Source of the DNA: Torymus aiolomorphi
Taxonomy: Eukaryota; Arthropoda; Insecta; Hymenoptera; Torymidae
Assembly (NCBI GenBank): GCA_036365515.1
Contig: CM070873.1
Span: 21,689,257-21,753,256 of the forward strand
Length of the DNA stretch: 64,000 bases
Direction of reading: 5' to 3'
Shown here: piece by piece, positions 60,364-64,000 of the stretch
Numbering within the stretch: position 1 is the first letter of the stretch
Layout of the letters: each line of letters begins with the position of its first letter
Notes under the pieces: model-generated
Seen by the model: the letters and a program-made list of their open reading frames with translations, nothing else
Told to the model about the DNA's origin: nothing
The model's database searches: none
Translations under genes and position numbers: made by a program

Positions 60364-62301
60364 AATAAATATTTAGGCTTAGATTATTTTTAGATAACAA
60401 AATCACTTTGGTGATTTATTTTATTTGGTAATTAGTATTAAGACGTTTTGTAATAATTTTTAATAAGTTTCAATTCTAAAATATCTTATATCAATGGGAA
60501 AAAATTAACGCTACAATTTCAATTTACATTACGCAACCCTAATTTTTACGATATTTTCGTTCTTCAAATATGACTAACAATCAACCAAAATCACCGTCGC
60601 ACAATTGAATCAATGAAATCAAATATTCCAATGTTATAGGAACATCCTGTCTTAAATTCAATCCTAATACGTAACATAAGTATCTGAAACAACAAACTTT
60701 TCAAAACTTCTCATCTTCACCAACCATCTTGCTCCAGAAAAAAAACATACAGAAAACCTCATCCTAATCCCTTACAACGTAGACATTCGTCCTCCCCTTC
60801 TACCTCCTCTTACATTGGCTTTGTTTAACGCTGCCGAGCCGAGCGCGCGGGGCAGGTGGATTCCGCATGATTGATCGTGAGAGAAAGGCTCGAGATCCGA
60901 TTCCTCTCTCGTTTTCTCCCTCGCGAGGAGAGAAAAAAGCCGATCCATTATACGCCAGAGACTCTAATATATATGCGAACCGATGGAACACGCGAGCTGC
61001 CGCGTGATTTTTTTTCTTTCTTTCTTCTCGACGACGTGATTCGAAATTTATGTAACATTGTCTTTCTGATCACCGCATCTTTCTGAAGTTGTATATTAGC
61101 GATTATTAATTAACTGGGTTGTAACGATGTTTTAGAAAGTCATACTTTCATAGTTCTGTTTGTAATAAATAGTTGGTGTGACAGGTGAAGAATAAGGATC
61201 TATCACTTTCTTTTTGAACGTCGAGCATATATCAAATGCACTAATTGATTAGGAAATATTACTTTCGGTTAAACGAAATAGTATTTCTAAATTGGATGTT
61301 TTTGTTTGGCCATGATATTTTCAAAACTATACTTGATTTCGAAAACACATCGCCAAGAATAATAATCAATTCCCTCGTTATATTTTTGACTCTAATGAGC
61401 CAGCTGTCCGGTTTCAGAACTATTCACTCAGAAAACTTGTAGAAAGTCCTTTTACTATTATTACTTCAAAAATTTCCATGTCACATTTTTCAATCGTAAA
61501 TTTCTAGTGCTTATGTTATTCTTGCAAGATTTTTCTTTCCCAAGATAAAAAATATTTCATTTAAAAGATAATTCATCAATTTTAATTCATCAATAGTCCC
61601 AACTTAATTTCAACGGATTATAAACCAAGGAAATTTTATAGTTAATCTAACCATTTTGCATGAGCTTATAAATCAACCGATTTAAGGAAACCCTGAAATG
61701 GCATTACAAAATAAGTAAAAATAACTTGTTCGTAGTAGAAATAACAGTATATTTAAAATGTAGTTTTCGCTGCGTTTAAAAAGTTAAAAGTTCATTGAAA
61801 AAAGGAGTGTCCATTCAAAGAGTCTTTTTAAAATGAAGATACTTTTTGGAAGAACTAAAAACTCCATTTGTTTTGAAGCTGTTTCAATGTATTGGAAGGT
61901 AATTCCATTAACAAAAAGAAAATTCTAGTTTTCTTTAATACCGTTTCTACGTACATTGTTATAAGTAAAATGAACCTAGCAGTCTAATCTTTAATCAACT
62001 GTATGAACAGTAAAATTTACTTATTTATTTTGTCCATGTATATAAGAGAATCTATCACAGGAAATAAAGAAAAAGTTATAAAAAATAACAATGAAATTTG
62101 ATAAAATCAGTAAAAAAAATCGCGATCTTATTTGACATTCAGCAGTAAAAAATTGAAAAAAAAAAAGAAATATTTTTCAATTTTTGTTCTCCAATATACA
62201 TATGTAAACTTTTTTTAAATGCTCAATTTTGTATTTTTTTTGCATAAAGCAAATAGCTTTTCCAAATAGCTTACCAAAAAATCTACTAATCAAAAACCCT
62301 A
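60364..62301. other. Non-coding; one skewed island
   Basis: Island at about 60690-61110 (CpG-rich centre near 60840-60930). The rest, notably 61110-62300, is AT-rich with nothing recognisable. Confidence 0.5.
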
Positions 62302-62347
62302 CTGTTACCATGGATCTGAAGTTTGCATCGTTGAAATGCAACAAAAT

Positions 62348-62400
62348 CAAGGAGCGCGGGAGCGCTCCGAAGGCAAGTATAGAAGAAGCCTGAAGGAGTG
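62348..62400. repeat. Short CG-rich dyad, dispersed
   Basis: CAAGGAGCGCGGGAGCGCTC then CGAAGGCAAG interrupts the hAT MITE. Its first 30 or so bases match the reverse complement of 28925-28955 (CAAGGAGCGCGG then TCGCGCTTCGAAGGCAA). A small dispersed palindrome; class unknown. Confidence 0.5.
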
Positions 62401-62435
62401 ATAATTTCTTACAATTAATCTAAGAAATTTAATTT

Positions 62436-62975
62436 ACCCTGGTAGAAATTAGTCCATTAAAAATTGGAAGGAAAACAGAAACTGGCCATTAGAAATGGCT
62501 AGTTATTAGACAGACATGTAACGCTTTTTTTTATCAACTTCTCCCATTTTATGGAATGGCCCTAACCTGAAAATCTTTACATTAAAATTTCATAACAATT
62601 CAATCATATATTTTAAAACTTATACTCTTAAGAGATAGTTTATCGGGATATAAACAAAATTTAGTAGTTTTCGTACTATTTACAGCTTTATTCTATAAGA
62701 TATAAACCAAAATCGTTATTTTGACACGTGACTCTATCTCTCTCACTCATCGCCATAACAAATCGCTTGTTACTAGATTTATAATGACTTCATCGACTAG
62801 CTATTTTAACTAGCATTAAAATGCCAAATTAATAGATAGTAAAAAATTGTGACCATCTTTGCGGCCAATAAATGTGAAAAAGAGGTTAAAAAAATCGTTA
62901 CACTTATGGAAGAAAACTGGAGTCCATTTTTTTGCCATTTACTGCTCAAAAAATGATTTCAATTTCCACCAGGGT
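62436..62975 (-). mobile_element. TIR element with CCTGGTRGAAATT ends, copy 2
   Basis: Starts ACCCTGGTAGAAATT and ends AATTTCCACCAGGGT; AATTT lies on both sides (possible 5-bp duplication). Related to 18525-19100, with internal homology in opposite orientation. Non-coding. It interrupts the hAT MITE copy G. Confidence 0.65.
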
Positions 62976-63001
62976 AATTTTATTTTTTTTTCCAAGTTTA
63001 A

Positions 63002-63139
63002 CCTTTAGGCTGCCGGAAAGTCTAAATATAAACTCTACCTGTAATCGGAAATTTGTATAGGTTATATCTAAGATATAGTGATAAGGTTTTAGACATTTTG
63101 TAAGGGGTTTGAAGCCCCTCAAATCCGGCAGTCTAAAGG
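63002..63139. mobile_element. TTAA-flanked short MITE, copy 4
   Basis: 138 bp between TTAA sites (62998-63001, 63140-63143). Ends CCTTTAGGCTGCCGGA and TCCGGCAGTCTAAAGG. Internal GGGGTTTGAAGCCCC hairpin. It lies within the split hAT MITE copy G. Confidence 0.8.
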
Positions 63140-63308
63140 TTAAACAATGGAAATTTCATCTAACCCTTTGTTATAAAGTTATTTTATTATATAAAACACT
63201 AAATCTACACACAAAATTAATATTAATTAGTATAACCATGAAGAAAATTTTTTTTTTTTCATTTTGTTGCACTCCAACGTTGCAAACTTCTCAAACCCAT
63301 CTGTTACC

Positions 63309-64000
63309 AGTCAATACAAAAATCTAAATTGCTCAAAGCGTAACTTGCGTCATAGCGCCGGCAAAAAAGCGTCGCGATGATAATCGAGCAGCCGCAGGCA
63401 TTAAAGAAATACGAGCGCCTGCACTGATTGATTAATTTCGCGCTGGATTCAGCTGCGTTTTTTCTCCATCCCGCGTTAGTATACAGTATTTGCTGATGCA
63501 GGTCTGTTTTTCGATTGGCTGCGTGCATTGATAGGCTGTTTTCATGTGGTTTTTCGCAGTTAAGGGTTAGCTTTGTGAAGAACGATAACAAAATTTACAT
63601 GATGATAACCTGAAAAATAAATACAATGGTACCTTTTTAGAAGTTTAATGGATGCTTTTCTTAAAATGATGTAACTTCGATAATAATACAAAGTAACAAT
63701 TTTAAGTTTTATTTTCTATTTTGAATAGAATATCCATATCATAAGCGTACTACACTATTAAATATCAAAGTATTCCTAATAAAAGTAAATTTGATAAATA
63801 ACAGTTTTAGCCCTAACATTCAATTGAATTATGTTATTACTATTTTTCGTTATAAAATGAATTAAAATTTAAACCTTCACATTTTGAGGTTGAGTTATAA
63901 ACTTTTCAGTGCACAGCCATATAATGTTAATTTTTATTCGATAAACATAAGTATTCCAATATTCCCTCAAAAATATAACGTTTTTCCCTTATTTCTAAAC
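63309..64000. other. Non-coding; small CpG-rich patch then AT-rich
   Basis: CpG-containing patch at about 63330-63560, then AT-rich DNA to the window edge. The 95-codon minus ORF 63304-63591 runs out of the transposon and has no recognisable domain. Confidence 0.5.

Larger units (their letters stand above)
62310..63300 (-). mobile_element. hAT-type MITE (family 1), copy G, split by later insertions
   Basis: Left end ATGGATCTGAAGTTTGCATC (62310) and right end CAAACCCAT (63300), with an exact 8-bp duplication CTGTTACC (62302-62309, 63301-63308). The element's own sequence is in three pieces: 62310-about 62349, about 62400-62423 (ATAATTTCTTACAATTAATC) and about 63141-63300. Between them lie a short CG-rich dyad, the TIR element 62436-62975 and the TTAA MITE 63002-63139, all inserted later. 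It is therefore about 990 bp instead of 225. Confidence 0.8.

Overview
The window reads as nuclear DNA of an arthropod, most likely a hymenopteran insect. The reasons are an AT-rich background broken every 1-2 kb by CpG-rich patches, very long (GA)n/(CT)n microsatellites, and many short inverted-repeat DNA transposons. There is no operon structure and no rRNA gene. I saw no CRISPR array. I could not name the species.

One protein-coding gene is well supported: an uninterrupted 693-codon plus-strand ORF (38978-41059). It encodes a Q-, N-, S- and H-rich protein with a basic nuclear-localisation-like segment, a central Cys/His cluster and an acidic C-terminal tail. I do not recognise its family. 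It has a leader with upstream ORFs (about 38.2-38.98 kb) and probably a very long 3' UTR, ending at poly(A) signals near 46.66-46.80 kb or 47.13 kb. Almost all other ORFs are translations of microsatellites or of CpG-rich patches.

The rest is intergenic or intronic. Three plus-strand sites (10045/10046, 25255/25256, 56715/56716) have a long pyrimidine tract and then CAG|GTAAG, the form of recursive-splicing (ratchet) points. They suggest that much of the window is intron of one or more very long plus-strand genes.

Mobile DNA: (1) a hAT-type MITE of about 225 bp in seven copies, four with exact 8-bp target duplications; (2) a family of about 140-bp MITEs at TTAA sites (298-434, 51695-51843, 60221-60359, 63002-63139); (3) a 688-bp foldback at TTAA (2220-2907); (4) an 821-bp TA-flanked element with perfect 36-bp ends enclosing a tRNA-like sequence (16830-17650); (5) a 2.17-kb TA-flanked, possibly pogo-like relic (49521-51691); (6) an element with CCTGGTRGAAATT ends (18525-19100, 62436-62975); (7) a Foldback-like element of diverging 30-bp repeats (9269-9705); and smaller hairpins. 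Region 62302-63308 is a stack of elements inserted one into another.

The most unusual large-scale signal is compositional. More than 30 CpG-rich patches are flanked on the left by C/A-rich and on the right by G/T-rich sequence on the plus strand, often with a GA/CT tract at the centre. This dyad-symmetric skew recurs across the whole window and is what dispersed bidirectional transcription or replication initiation could leave behind.
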